A DNA stretch of 64,000 bases, taken from contig NZ_SSBL01000001.1 in NCBI RefSeq assembly GCF_004795105.1, forward strand, positions 434,001 to 498,000, in the 5' to 3' direction. The notes under the pieces were generated by a model. The model saw only the letters and a list, made by a program, of their open reading frames with translations. It did no database searches and was not told where the DNA came from. Below, in pieces: positions 1-7,614 of this stretch. The DNA is from Streptomyces sp. A0642. Its GTDB lineage: Bacteria; Actinomycetota; Actinomycetes; Streptomycetales; Streptomycetaceae. Both the position numbers and the translations under genes were made by a program. Position 1 is the first letter of the stretch. Every line of letters starts with the position of its first letter.

Positions 1-387
1 ACCATCCTGTGGGCTAGCTTCCGGCGGGGCGGCGCACCGGACGAAGCCATCGTGAAGACCTCAGGGCAGAGGAGGCCGACCCTGACCGCGTTGGCGCGTA
101 AGGAGTTCCTCGTCGCGATCAGCAACCCAAAGGCCGTGCTGGTCTTCACCGCCTTCGTGCCGCAGTTCGTCGGTACCGGTCGAGGCTCCGTCACAGCCCA
201 ACTCGCCATCCTCGGTGCCTTGTACCTCATCGCGGAAGCAGTGGCGGCCGGAGTGTTCGCCGCTGCGGGCAGCGTGATCAGGGCGGCGCGAATGAGCCGT
301 CAGGCCCACCGCCGACTGGACCGTGCCACCGGCGTTGCGTTGCTCGGGATGGCCGGCCTGATCGCGGCAGAGTCCGCCACAGCGTGA
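1..387 (+). CDS. LysE/RhtB-family exporter, 3' part (5' end outside window)
   Basis: The reading frame is open to the left edge, so the start lies outside the window; an internal GTG at 52 is only the first in-frame start visible. The visible 128 residues contain the LysE/RhtB hallmark NPKAVLVFTAFVPQFV, followed by a hydrophobic segment and a C-terminal membrane helix ending at a TGA. The family has about 200-210 residues and six membrane helices and exports amino acids or their analogues across the cytoplasmic membrane, so roughly the C-terminal 60% is present. The cargo cannot be told from sequence. It abuts a stretch of gene remnants. Confidence 0.72.
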   Translation, partial: TILWASFRRGGAPDEAIVKTSGQRRPTLTALARKEFLVAISNPKAVLVFTAFVPQFVGTGRGSVTAQLAILGALYLIAEAVAAGVFAAAGSVIRAARMSRQAHRRLDRATGVALLGMAGLIAAESATA

Positions 388-1044
388 TGCGGGGGTAGCG
401 GAAGCGAGCATCGAACTCTCCTGGGCCGTCTGCACGATCACCGGATGCGGACCGGCGCTGCGGTGCCATGGGTCGTGACCTTGCCCGCATGAGGCGGCCG
501 GGCCGTGAGTACACGGTGGTGAGTGCCCACCCGACGCCCGCCCCCGTAGACGACGCGGGCCGCTCCCAGTCAGACAGGGCATGAGGCAGTGTGGCGGGCC
601 GGCGACCTGCTCGCGGGGCATTCCCGCGCAGACGCCGAGCCTTGGGAGCGCGGCGGCGCTGGGGTGGGTGACCGCGGATCGATGCCGTGCCGCCGCGCGG
701 TCTTCTGGCTTTCGAGCCCGTTCTGCGCCAAGTTGCGTCTGATTGTTGCGTGAGCTCTCGTTTGCGGAACCAGGCGTGTCGGCCGCCTGGGTAGACTGCC
801 CCGTCGTCCTGGGCGTCGTACACCGCACCCTGAAACACCCTCGCCCCCACCACCCGGCACTTTGACGACGAGGGGGGCCCGCACGGCACTGCACCTGTAC
901 GACACCGGCACCCGCACCGTCCGCGCTTTACTCAGGGACGCCAGAGGCGGCCGCAGCCGCCCCGACCACCCCCCGGCGAACCACTGAGGCCAGAGCGCCA
1001 GGCCAGCCACAGAGAGGCCCGGGTATCTGTCGGCACCTGGGGGC
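388..1044. other. Gap with no convincing gene
   Basis: No frame here has both a plausible start and a recognisable domain. On the + strand around 875-930, a short run reading LHLYDTGTRTVR resembles the N-terminus of cysteinyl-tRNA synthetases (LRLYDTxxR), but it stops soon after and is too short to call. Bases 492-531 are an imperfect repeat of 9718-9757. The stretch looks like decayed sequence between remnants. Confidence 0.5.
492..531. repeat. Imperfect 40-bp direct repeat, left copy
   Basis: This segment (AGGCGGC...ACACGGTGGTG...GTGCC) matches 9718-9757 with about six mismatches by hand alignment. The right copy lies 127 bp before the 84-bp repeat in pcaL. Neither copy lies in a recognisable gene. 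It may be a remnant of a duplicated coding sequence. Confidence 0.5.
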
Positions 1045-1137
1045 TCTGCGGCCGGGGTCATGCTCCGGGACATCAAGCCGTGCAACATCCTCATCTCGTC
1101 GTCCGTCGTGGTGAAGGTCCTCGACTTCGGCGGGGGA
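1045..1137 (+). pseudogene. Ser/Thr protein kinase catalytic-loop remnant
   Basis: This frame reads SAAGVMLRDIKPCNILI and then VVVKVLDFGGG. It matches the catalytic loop (HRDIKPxNILI) and the DFG magnesium-binding motif of bacterial Pkn-type kinases, with the usual spacing between them. The usual His before RDIKP is Leu here. No N-lobe, P-loop or C-lobe is found on either side, so about 30 of about 270 kinase residues remain. It is a broken fragment, immediately upstream of the truncated integrase. Confidence 0.6.
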
Positions 1138-1262
1138 GAGCGGTCGGCTCCCAGGCGGCGGCGCCCAGGGTACGCAGAGCGGGTTCTCGTGGGTGGCCCC
1201 GTTACAGGGCCCCGCGCATGCCCGCCCCACGGTCATCCGTGTGTCGCCGGGCCGTCGTGCAG

Positions 1263-2030
1263 TCGCCCCTCACGCGGCTGAAGGAGGCCCTCAACCGGGC
1301 CGTGACACGGGGCCTGGTCGCGGTGAATGTCGCCCAGGAAGTGACGATCCCCCGGAAGGTGCGCAAGGCCGAGCGCCGGGCCAAGGCGGAGGTGCCGCCC
1401 TGGAGTGTCGCGGAGGTCCGTGCCTTTGTGCTTGCCGTGAAGGACCACCGGCTGTACGCCCCCTTCCTCCTCTCGCTGAGGGGTCTGCGGCTGGCGGAGG
1501 TGTGCGGCATGCGCTGGGCAGATCTGGATCTGGACCGAGCCACCCTGGCCGTTGCCAACACTCGAACGTTGATGGGGAACACGACCGTGGTGGAGAAGGA
1601 CACGAAGTCGCTGGCCGGCGAGCGGAGCCTTCCACTTCCCGCTCCAGCCGGAGAAGCCCTCAGGAGCTTCAAGGACCGGCAAGCAGCCGAGAGGCTGGCG
1701 GCGGGGCAGGCGTACAAGGCCAGCGGGTATGTGCTGGTGGGCGACCTCGGGGCGCCGCTCGAGGTGCGGCGGTTGCGCGAGGAGGCGTACAAGGTGATGG
1801 CCGGTAACGCGCTGCGGCGGGTGCGTTTGTACGATGCCCGCGCGCGTTGCTTCACCTACCTGGCGAACCATGGAGTTCCTGCTCACCTTCTCGCCCGCTG
1901 GGCGGGGCACGCCGATGCCAGGACGACGAAGCACTGGTACGTGAAGCCGAACGTTGAGGATCTTCGTTCTGCGGCGGATGTCTGGAGTGGTCTGACCGGT
2001 CTTCCGACCCCTGTCGCGAGAGAAATGTGA
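1263..2030 (+). pseudogene. Tyrosine recombinase (integrase), N-terminus missing
   Basis: About 255 residues of a phage/ICE-type tyrosine recombinase. The homology starts abruptly near 1263 (LTRLKEALNRAVTRGLV, the end of the core-binding region). The catalytic domain follows: first Arg in GLRLAEVCGMRW, Lys in the beta-turn region, YDAR in place of HxxR, WAGH, and the Tyr nucleophile in KHWYVKPN. Full integrases of this type have about 380-460 residues, so the arm-binding and most of the SAM-like domain are gone, and the upstream frame is unrelated sequence. It ends 35 bp before an 84-bp exact repeat of the pcaL 5' end, the position typical of an att site beside int. It is probably inactive alone. 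Confidence 0.8.
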
Positions 2031-2049
2031 GACGTGGGAGCGTGGTCGG

Positions 2050-2157
2050 GTGAGTGAGACGACTACGAACACCCTGCAATACCGCTTTGACGGGCCCGAA
2101 GACGCACCAGTCCTGGTGATCGGCCCCTCCCTCGGTACCACCTGGCACAGGTTGTAG
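2050..2157 (+). pseudogene. Severed duplicate of the pcaL 5' end
   Basis: A GTG at 2050, preceded by GGGAG at 2036-2040, opens a 35-codon frame. It begins VSETTTNTLQYRFDGPEDAP and continues to GTTWH, then runs into unrelated sequence and stops. The intact pcaL at 9869 begins VTETPPNTLQYRFDGPEDAP, so this copy carries its own ribosome-binding site, start and first codons before becoming identical. That is what an element inserting into a gene's 5' end does when it supplies a replacement start. Here the rest of the gene is absent, so the product would be a meaningless peptide. Confidence 0.85.
2066..2149. repeat. 84-bp exact direct repeat, left copy (candidate att site)
   Basis: All 84 bases from CGAACACCCTGC to ACCTGGCACA are identical to 9885-9968. 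Upstream, the 18 bases 2048-2065 match 9867-9884 only partly, and downstream the two copies diverge at once. The repeat begins 35 bp after the integrase stop. The two copies bracket about 7.7 kb. Confidence 0.9.
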
Positions 2158-2507
2158 AGACTGTCCAGGCACGTCCATGCCAGTCCAGAACGGGCATGGA
2201 ATTGCAGGTCGGAGTCTCTTGGTCCGCGAGGGTCTGCCCAGTTGGTGATGGCTGTGTGGTACGCCGGTGACACGGCGGGGCCCCATCGCGGTCTGCCCTG
2301 ACAGGATCTATGCGCGGATCCGGGAGACGGCGAAGCCACCCCGGAGCACTGCGGTGTGGCTCCGCCGAGGTCGAACGCGCTGGCGCGTCTGCCGCCGTCG
2401 GTGACTCTCTCGGGTGCTGGAACGGCGATCGCACCCGTTTATCCGTCCGCACTAGTAGTGCTTCGTTACCTTGAGTGATCTTGCCTGGTGGTGGGCATCT
2501 TCGAGGT
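2158..2507. other. Gap with no convincing gene
   Basis: The sequence right of the severed pcaL copy is not a continuation of pcaL and contains no coding frame I can support. Its right end (about 2450-2475) has a lower-GC stretch just before the transposase remnant, which could be an insertion-sequence end. Confidence 0.4.
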
Positions 2508-2580
2508 GTGGAACTGGGGGATGTCGAGCGACTCCGCAGCGATTTGGCGGAGTTCGTGGGTGAGGACGCCGGCCGCGTCG
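2508..2580 (+). mobile_element. 5' remnant of an IS701/DDE-type transposase gene
   Basis: From GTG 2508 the frame reads VELGDVERLRSDLAEFVGE, which matches the N-terminus typical of Streptomyces IS701-family DDE transposases (ELxxVERLRxELAxFxxxVF). Homology is lost after about 24 residues, so nearly the whole enzyme is missing. The preceding bases from about 2450 may include the element's left terminal repeat. It lies immediately downstream of the MerR gene's stop. The family assignment is from memory of consensus sequences. Confidence 0.5.
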
Positions 2581-2607
2581 GTCCCATGCCGCCTTGTGAC
2601 CGCCCCG

Positions 2608-3546
2608 TCATTGCTGTGTCCGGGCGCGCAGAGCCTGGACGGACCAGTCGAACAATGGAGCCAGACTCTCCGGGGCCGGCCAGCCGTTGACCACTGCGAG
2701 CAGCTGGAGGTATCGCTCCCTGCGGGGGTCGTTCACGCTCTCAAGCCGAGTCGCCAGCCGGCGGCGAAGCTCGATGTCGTCGGGGCGGCCGAGGAGGTGC
2801 GCGTAGTACGCCGTGAACTGCGCGACGATCGGATCGGCCTGGGGTGAGGCCGGGTCGATGCCGACGGCCAGGGCCGTACCGGCCTGGTCACGGACGGCTG
2901 CGGCAATGTCGCGGCGCGGGGCCGTCACGTCGCTTCGGGTCTGCTCGGCCGCCTGGTCCTCGACCATCCGCCGCACGACGGCGCGGAAACCCGGTTCCAG
3001 GGACATTTCGGCCAGCTCCACCCACGCCTGGACCTGCTCCGCCTCCGGGTTGTCGGGCAACTCGGGGGTCATCGAGCGCATGACCCCCGCGAATGCGGGG
3101 GCGGCGTCAAGACCGCTGAAGACGGCGTCGAGGAACTCGCCGATCAGACGGCTGCGTTCGTCCTCGGAAAGCCGGGCCAGCTGGTGCATGCGTTCTGTCT
3201 CCTCAGGTGTGGACCCGCGCTCGGCCACCGCCGTCAGCACCGCGCGCCGCAGGCGCAGGACGCGGATCTGCACCCCCAGTGCTTCGGCGTGCGCCGCGGC
3301 GACCGCGGGAAGCGAGAGCTCGCGGTCCACGACCTTCCGGATCGTGGGAAGGTCCAGTCCCAGCTCGCGCAGGGTACGCACGAGGTCCAGGCGTGCGACG
3401 GCGTCGATGCCGTAGAGGCGGTAGCCGGCCGGGCTGCGGTCGGTCGGCGCCACGATTCCGCGATCGGAGTAGAACCGAATGGTCTTGACCGTGAGACCGG
3501 TCCGTCGAGCCAGCTCGCCGATCGAGTAGAGCGTGTCGCCGTTCAT
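2608..3546 (-). CDS. MerR-family transcriptional regulator
   Basis: 312 residues. The N-terminal 70 residues are a clear MerR winged-helix domain (YSIGELARRTGLTVKTIRFYSDRGIV, then SPAGYRLYGIDAVARLDLVRTLRELG). A helical linker follows and then a long alpha-helical effector region of about 200 residues with no cysteine metal-site motif, so it probably senses an organic ligand. MerR proteins untwist promoters with over-long spacers. Its own promoter has a 19-bp spacer carrying a palindrome, with the ATG 7 nt after the -10, so leaderless autoregulated expression is likely. Target genes beyond itself are not evident; the dipeptidase/acetyltransferase genes lie upstream on the same strand. Confidence 0.9.
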   Translation of the reverse strand: MNGDTLYSIGELARRTGLTVKTIRFYSDRGIVAPTDRSPAGYRLYGIDAVARLDLVRTLRELGLDLPTIRKVVDRELSLPAVAAAHAEALGVQIRVLRLRRAVLTAVAERGSTPEETERMHQLARLSEDERSRLIGEFLDAVFSGLDAAPAFAGVMRSMTPELPDNPEAEQVQAWVELAEMSLEPGFRAVVRRMVEDQAAEQTRSDVTAPRRDIAAAVRDQAGTALAVGIDPASPQADPIVAQFTAYYAHLLGRPDDIELRRRLATRLESVNDPRRERYLQLLAVVNGWPAPESLAPLFDWSVQALRARTQQ

Positions 3547-3552
3547 GTCCCT

Positions 3553-3583
3553 ACCTTCGTGTCTCCCCCTACGGGAGACTCAA
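3553..3583 (-). promoter_or_regulatory. MerR-type promoter with operator in a 19-bp spacer
   Basis: Read on the minus strand, TTGAGT (3583-3578) and GAAGGT (3558-3553) are separated by 19 bp. Within the spacer and extending into the -35 is the perfect inverted repeat GTCTCCC-N5-GGGAGAC (3561-3579). This is the classic MerR arrangement. The MerR ATG begins 7 nt after the -10, so the mRNA is probably leaderless. Confidence 0.65.
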
Positions 3584-3716
3584 GTCCCTTCGCCTGCCGG
3601 CAGGCAACCACTCCTCATCCACAAGTCTTGACAATTCCTCTTGCCGGACCAGGGCGGGCGGCTCGCCGCCGGTGTGCTGCCCGGGCCGGAACAGGAAGTC
3701 TGGTCGGTCAGCTGCG

Positions 3717-4370
3717 CTAGCCGAGTTCCTTGGGGCCGTAGAGGGCCGCGGCCTTTCCTGTGAGCAGGGCCCAGTAGCGGTCCCCGAAGGACCAGTGCCA
3801 CCACTCCGGGGGGTAGTTCACCAGTCCCGCGGCCGTGAGGACGGTGCCCAGCAGCTTCCGGTTGGCGCGGGCTTCCTCGCTGATGTTCGGGGCGTGGGTG
3901 TAGCAGGCGCCGGCGCTCTCCTCCGGGTCCGCGTTCATGCGCGTGCCCAGGTTCAGCTCGTGCCCGTCGGCATCGGCGAGGGTGAGGTCGACGGCCGCGC
4001 CGGCGCTGTGCGGAGCGATGTCGGGCGGTGACACGTACCTGCTCGCCGCCGAGTGGAGCTCACAGGAGGACCAGCCAGGGGCGCGGCCCGCAGTCGGCCA
4101 GCGTACTCCTCGAAGTATTCCCGCTGGCGGGAGGGCGGCCGGTAGCCCTCGACGAACAGCAGCCGCAAGCCTGCCGGAAGCATCGTCTGTGCAGTGAGCA
4201 GCCGTTCCAGCGCGCCTTCCCTCAGGTGGGCGAAGGCGTCCGCGGGGGTCCTGCTTGCGGGTGTCGACGAGCAGACGGCCGCCGACACGGACGTCCACGA
4301 GGCGTTCGCCGGACTCGACCACGGGTATGGCGACGACCTTCGGATCCGACATCAGCGCGATCCCTGTCAT
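3717..4370 (-). pseudogene. D-Ala-D-Ala dipeptidase (VanX-like) with two compensating frameshifts
   Basis: The protein is readable only by changing frame twice. The N-terminus (MTGIALMSDPKVVAIPV to LVDTRKQDP) and C-terminus share one frame, while the middle (ADAFAHLREGALERLL to FVEGYRPPSRQREYFEEYAGRLR) lies in another. The first shift falls at a run of five G (4244-4248), where one extra base explains it; the reverse shift is near 4080-4095. Reassembled, it has about 217 residues, normal for the family. It keeps the zinc/catalytic residues: His and Asp in APHSAGAAVDL, Glu and His in EWWHWSFGDRYW. Such enzymes cleave D-alanyl-D-alanine. It may be a true pseudogene or two base-calling errors. 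Confidence 0.75.
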
Positions 4371-4381
4371 GGCGGCTCCCC

Positions 4382-4930
4382 TCATCCGGCCGGCGTGGCC
4401 GGGGGCCGCACGCCGAACCACTGCTCGGCGCCGTACTCCTCGAACCACTCGACCTCGGTGAAGCCCAGCTTCGCCGCGAGGCGCATCGCCCGGTCGTTTG
4501 CGCTCTGGGTGGAGAGCACCACGGGTTCGCCAGGGCACGTGCTGGTGAACCAGTCGAGTGCCGCCGCGCACGCCTCGAAGGCGTAACCATGTCCCCACGC
4601 CTCGGGCAGGAACAGGTAACCGAGCTCGGCCTCTCCGGCCTCGGGGCGGACGTGCCCCCGGCGCTCGGCACCGCGGGGATCGAGTGTGATCATGCCGATC
4701 ATCGTTCCGTCGCGTGCGACCACGAAACAGCCGGGACGTCGGCCCGGCACTTCGGGCAGTGCGCGCTCGAGTTCGTCGCGGGGCCGGGTGTCGCCGATGT
4801 AGGTGCCCACCTCGGGCGAGGCGAACAACTCGACGAACGCCGCGCGGTCCCGGGCCTCGGACGCGCGGAGCATGAGCCGTTCGGTCGGTATCGGGACGGG
4901 CGGCCAGACGAAGGTTCCGGATTCGGTCAT
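4382..4930 (-). CDS. GNAT-family N-acetyltransferase
   Basis: 182 residues. The start MTESGTFVWPPVPIPTERLMLR precedes a RimJ-type GNAT fold: TERLMLR strand 1, the acceptor-side helices, then ELGYLFLPEAWGHGYAFEA with the Q/RxxGxG/A-like pyrophosphate loop (WGHGYA), then SANDRAMRLAAKLGF, the conserved NxxSxRxxEKxGF analogue. It probably acetylates a ribosomal-protein N-terminus, antibiotic or small amine; the substrate cannot be inferred. Its stop is only 11 bp from the start of the downstream frameshifted dipeptidase gene, so the two were probably one transcript. Confidence 0.85.
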   Translation of the reverse strand: MTESGTFVWPPVPIPTERLMLRASEARDRAAFVELFASPEVGTYIGDTRPRDELERALPEVPGRRPGCFVVARDGTMIGMITLDPRGAERRGHVRPEAGEAELGYLFLPEAWGHGYAFEACAAALDWFTSTCPGEPVVLSTQSANDRAMRLAAKLGFTEVEWFEEYGAEQWFGVRPPATPAG

Positions 4931-5129
4931 GACTGGGGAACCTATCGCACGCCCCGTGAAAGCGATCGGCGCAGCAGCCTGGCTGCTGCCCGGCGATCTT
5001 TTTTTCCTGCGGTCTGCAACCGGCACCGCTTCGACAGGCGTGTCGATGATCTGAGAAGTGCGCGCGGAGCGGAACCGGCGGGACGGCGAAGCGAGCATGG
5101 GACAGCGAACGGACGGAAGGCGACACGGC

Positions 5130-5813
5130 GTGGGTCACGACCAGGTTCTCGAAGCGTTTCAGCTGGAATGCGGAGCTCTCGGCGACGCCGTGGCCGGACT
5201 GTCCGAGGCCGAGTGGGACCTCTCGACGCGCTGCATTCCCTGGACCGTACGCGACCTGCTCGGGCACGTATGCGTGGTGATCGACTGGCTTCCGGCCATG
5301 CTGGACGCGCCGGAACCAGGCGAGGCGAAGATCTCCGCAGTGGAGTACTACCGCCCCGACGACCGCTTCTCGGCGCAGACCAACGGCAAGCGGATCGCCT
5401 TGGCTCAGGACCGTGCGGCACGGCCAGCAGACGGTGCCGCCCTCGCCGAGAACTTCGCCGCGACCTGGCGGCGGGTCGACCGGTTGTGCCGGGCCCAACC
5501 AGACGGCCGGACCGTGCGGACCCGCCACGGCGACGCCATGCTCCTGTCGGAGTTCCTCCTCACCCGCGTCGTGGAAGTCGCCGTCCACGGCCTCGATTTG
5601 GCCGACGCACTCGGACGCGAAGCCTGGCTCACCCCCGCGGCCGGTGACGCCGTGACGGAGCTGCTCCTGGGCGCGGAGCACGTCGCGGCGGCCGACAAGC
5701 TGGAGTGGAGCCGTCCCCACTTCCTGCGCAAGGCCACCGGCCGGGAGCCGCTGGACGCAGCGGAGGCCGCACAGGTCGAACGGCTCGGCATCCGCTGGCT
5801 CGCCCTGGGCTGA
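5130..5813 (+). CDS. Mycothiol-dependent maleylpyruvate isomerase/DinB-like family protein
   Basis: From GTG 5130 (GGAAGG at 5116-5121) the product has 227 residues; an ATG at 5097 would add 11. The N-terminal four-helix DinB-like bundle carries the three expected metal ligands: His in RDLLGHVCVVIDW, and Glu and His in TRVVEVAVHGLDLADALG. Members use mycothiol, the actinobacterial thiol, for isomerisation or S-transfer, but most homologues have no assigned substrate. No gentisate or maleylpyruvate genes lie nearby. It is divergent from the acetyltransferase gene. Confidence 0.85.
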   Translation: MGHDQVLEAFQLECGALGDAVAGLSEAEWDLSTRCIPWTVRDLLGHVCVVIDWLPAMLDAPEPGEAKISAVEYYRPDDRFSAQTNGKRIALAQDRAARPADGAALAENFAATWRRVDRLCRAQPDGRTVRTRHGDAMLLSEFLLTRVVEVAVHGLDLADALGREAWLTPAAGDAVTELLLGAEHVAAADKLEWSRPHFLRKATGREPLDAAEAAQVERLGIRWLALG

Positions 5814-5828
5814 TCTCCGACAGCCCTT

Positions 5829-6215
5829 ATGTGCCCCAGCGACCTCAAGCCTCCGAGATCGCGCGAGACAGATGATGTGTTCACCCCGCAGGGGTTCCCC
5901 GTCGGGGTGAGGGACTCGAAAGGCCAGGCTCTCTTTAACCGGTCTCACATCATTGGAGACAGATTCCACGGGGCAAACATCCCGGAAAACATCTTCACGG
6001 GTTACCGACGCTTCAACGTAAGCGGAATGAAAGTGTGTGAGAGCAGAATGGCGGACGCCCTCGCCACGGAACCCGTCACATACGGCGCAGTCCTCGAGTA
6101 TGGCAATCCGAACGTGGACCGGCCGACTGCGATCACCATGGCGGCATCGACCCCAACGCGTAATCTGTTCAGAGTACGGATAGAAAACAAGAACGTTAAT
6201 GGAGGCGGCTGTTGA
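5829..6215 (+). CDS. Orphan C-terminal nuclease toxin domain (DNA/RNA non-specific endonuclease type)
   Basis: 128 residues without signal peptide or secretion domain. The core NRSHIIGDRFHGANIPENIF followed by TGYRRFNVSGMKVCE resembles the His-containing catalytic block of Endonuclease_NS_2-type domains that tip polymorphic toxins (GHLIGxxFGG, eNlv, lN, mR/E). The downstream VTYGAVLEYGNPNVDRPTAI fits the family's terminal strands. The next gene is a SUKH immunity protein overlapping by 4 bp, which strongly supports toxin identity. The long N-terminal carrier expected of a polymorphic toxin is absent, so this is either a detached tip cassette used by recombination or a decayed toxin. Base composition looks slightly lower in GC than neighbours. 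Confidence 0.68.
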   Translation: MCPSDLKPPRSRETDDVFTPQGFPVGVRDSKGQALFNRSHIIGDRFHGANIPENIFTGYRRFNVSGMKVCESRMADALATEPVTYGAVLEYGNPNVDRPTAITMAASTPTRNLFRVRIENKNVNGGGC

Positions 6216-6736
6216 GTATCGAACTCCTAGAGGCTGCGCTGCCGGGACTGGTCGCGCGGCGTCTCGAGGTACCGAGGCGCATCGATTGGCAGGTGGTCTT
6301 CGACGGGTTGGGCACTCGGCTGCCAGACGAGTACATCACTTTGGCGGAGTCGTACCCTCGCCTGGAGATCGGGCACTGGCTCACAGTGACGTCGCCGGCC
6401 CCAGGTGACGAAGCGGGATTCGTCGAGGAGGCCAGAGAGGATATCGCCGTTGCCGAGGGTATGGCGCAGAAGGAAATGTTCGGGGGTTACCCTGTCTTCC
6501 CGGAATCGGGAGGGTTGCTGGCGTGGGGCGCCTCGATAGACGGAGACGAATTCTTCTGGCACACGCAAGGGCAGCCCGACGAATGGACAGTCGTTGTGGC
6601 CGGGAGGAATGACGACTGGTTCCACTACGAGGGCAGCCTGTCGAGCTATCTCGCCTGGCTGTGCTCTGGAACGGCCACACCGCATGGGATCCCTCCGAAC
6701 TTTCCGGGGCCTGAACCCGTAGTTTCGGTCGGCTAA
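6212..6736 (+). CDS. SUKH (SMI1/KNR4) family immunity protein
   Basis: 174 residues. The TTG start at 6212 overlaps the toxin stop and is preceded by GGAGG at 6201-6205. The SUKH fold is clear: GLGTRLPDEYITLAESYPRLEI at the N-terminus (the lP.dY..l...YG motif), then GGLLAWGASIDGDEFFWHTQ and PDEWTVVVAGRNDDWFHYEG, ending with SSYLAWLCSG. SUKH proteins bind and neutralise nuclease toxins of polymorphic and type VII systems in the cytoplasm. Overlap with the nuclease tip indicates a cognate pair translated in a coupled way. Confidence 0.88.
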   Translation: MSIELLEAALPGLVARRLEVPRRIDWQVVFDGLGTRLPDEYITLAESYPRLEIGHWLTVTSPAPGDEAGFVEEAREDIAVAEGMAQKEMFGGYPVFPESGGLLAWGASIDGDEFFWHTQGQPDEWTVVVAGRNDDWFHYEGSLSSYLAWLCSGTATPHGIPPNFPGPEPVVSVG

Positions 6737-6871
6737 AGGGCTCAAGATTCGGGCCAGTAGCCGATGATGGCGTCGGGGCCTGCTTCCATCAGGGAGCGGG
6801 CCCCGACTGCGTCAGGCTGGTCCGGCCCAACTTAGTGAACGCGTCGTCCGGCTGATCGACCAACGCATGTG
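6737..6871. other. Short gap before deformylase remnant
   Basis: No gene or recognisable signal is visible between the immunity gene and the deformylase tail. Confidence 0.4.
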
Positions 6872-7018
6872 CACGGCAATCTCGTGGCACACGAGATCGA
6901 CCACCTCGACGGGCTGCTCTACACCGCCCGTATGCGGCCCGGCGTCGAGCCGATCCGCGTCGAGGAATACCGGGAATCCGGCCGCAGCGGGGCTGCGACT
7001 CCCGACCGGTCCCCCTGA
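6872..7018 (+). pseudogene. Peptide deformylase C-terminal remnant
   Basis: 49 codons reading HGNLVAHEIDHLDGLLYTAR, then MRPGVEPIRVEEYR, up to a TGA. HEIDHLDG is the zinc-binding HExxH motif of peptide deformylase (motif III), followed by the usual LLYTDRM and a short C-terminal tail. Motifs I and II, which should lie within the preceding 130 codons, are missing and the upstream frame is unrelated. It removes N-formyl groups from nascent proteins when intact; here it is dead. Confidence 0.75.
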
Positions 7019-7614
7019 TCTTTGGAGGCCCCCCTCGCAGGAGGGGTGGCCGCCCCGGGGCTGCTCCTGGACTGCCGGGCCCCTTCGGTGTCTGCCGGCC
7101 CGATGAGGCGGACATGGACGAGCCGCCGCAGGACGCGTACGCCCGCCACCGGCCTCCCCGCCCGCGAGGGGCGCGGGCGGTGAACGGGTGGTGTCGGTGG
7201 AGTCCGCCGACACAGTCCAGCCGATGTCATCTGCTCCCTCAGCAGCTGCCGGCCCCGAGCCAAGGATGTGCTCCCAGGAACCATCCATGGCCCATCTGAT
7301 CAGCCGTCCTTAGGCGGTCTGGAACGAGCTGGGAACGACGCGGTGACGGGAGAGTGGGCTGCCCTGGGTTTCGTAGCGGCCGGATTCTGTCATTTCAGGC
7401 GGTGTTCGTGGTCGCTGGGGTCGCGGGTACGGGGCCCTGAATTCTTCGGGTGCGAGGTAGTCGGGGGCGGAGTGCAGCGTCCGGTGGTGACCAGCCGCCC
7501 CGCTGAACGACGGCTCGTTCGACCTGGTAAGCGTCTCGCCAGGGACCGTGGGGCTCGATCGGTCAGGCTGCCGTGCGCGCATGAAGGGTTGCTTTTGCGG
7601 TTACCCGCTCGCGT
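7019..7614. other. Gap, with possible transposase tail
   Basis: No intact gene. A small hairpin (CCCCTC-N4-GAGGGG, about 7034-7049) follows the deformylase remnant. On the minus strand about 7495-7390, a frame reading RTLHSAPDYLAPEEFRA resembles the C-terminal end of IS3-type transposases (RRHSALGYxSPxEF); see the separate entry. Confidence 0.4.
7390..7495 (-). mobile_element. Possible IS3-type transposase 3' remnant
   Basis: The minus-strand frame contains HHRTLHSAPDYLAPEEFRA, close to the RRHSALGYxxPxEF end of IS3-family integrase-core transposases. No DDE residues or upstream transposase sequence are present. The match is short, so it is tentative. Confidence 0.3.

Noticed and set aside
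875..960. Possible cysteinyl-tRNA synthetase N-terminus (LHLYDTGTRTVR)
   Set aside because: Twelve residues only, ends soon in a stop and no KMSKS or HIGH region near.
1263..2030. Functional integrase
   Set aside because: The catalytic domain is complete but the arm-binding region is missing and the upstream frame is unrelated, so I call it a truncated gene.
3717..5969. 750-codon open frame on the minus strand
   Set aside because: It is a patchwork crossing the dipeptidase, acetyltransferase and isomerase genes. Only its ends match a real protein, through a frameshift.
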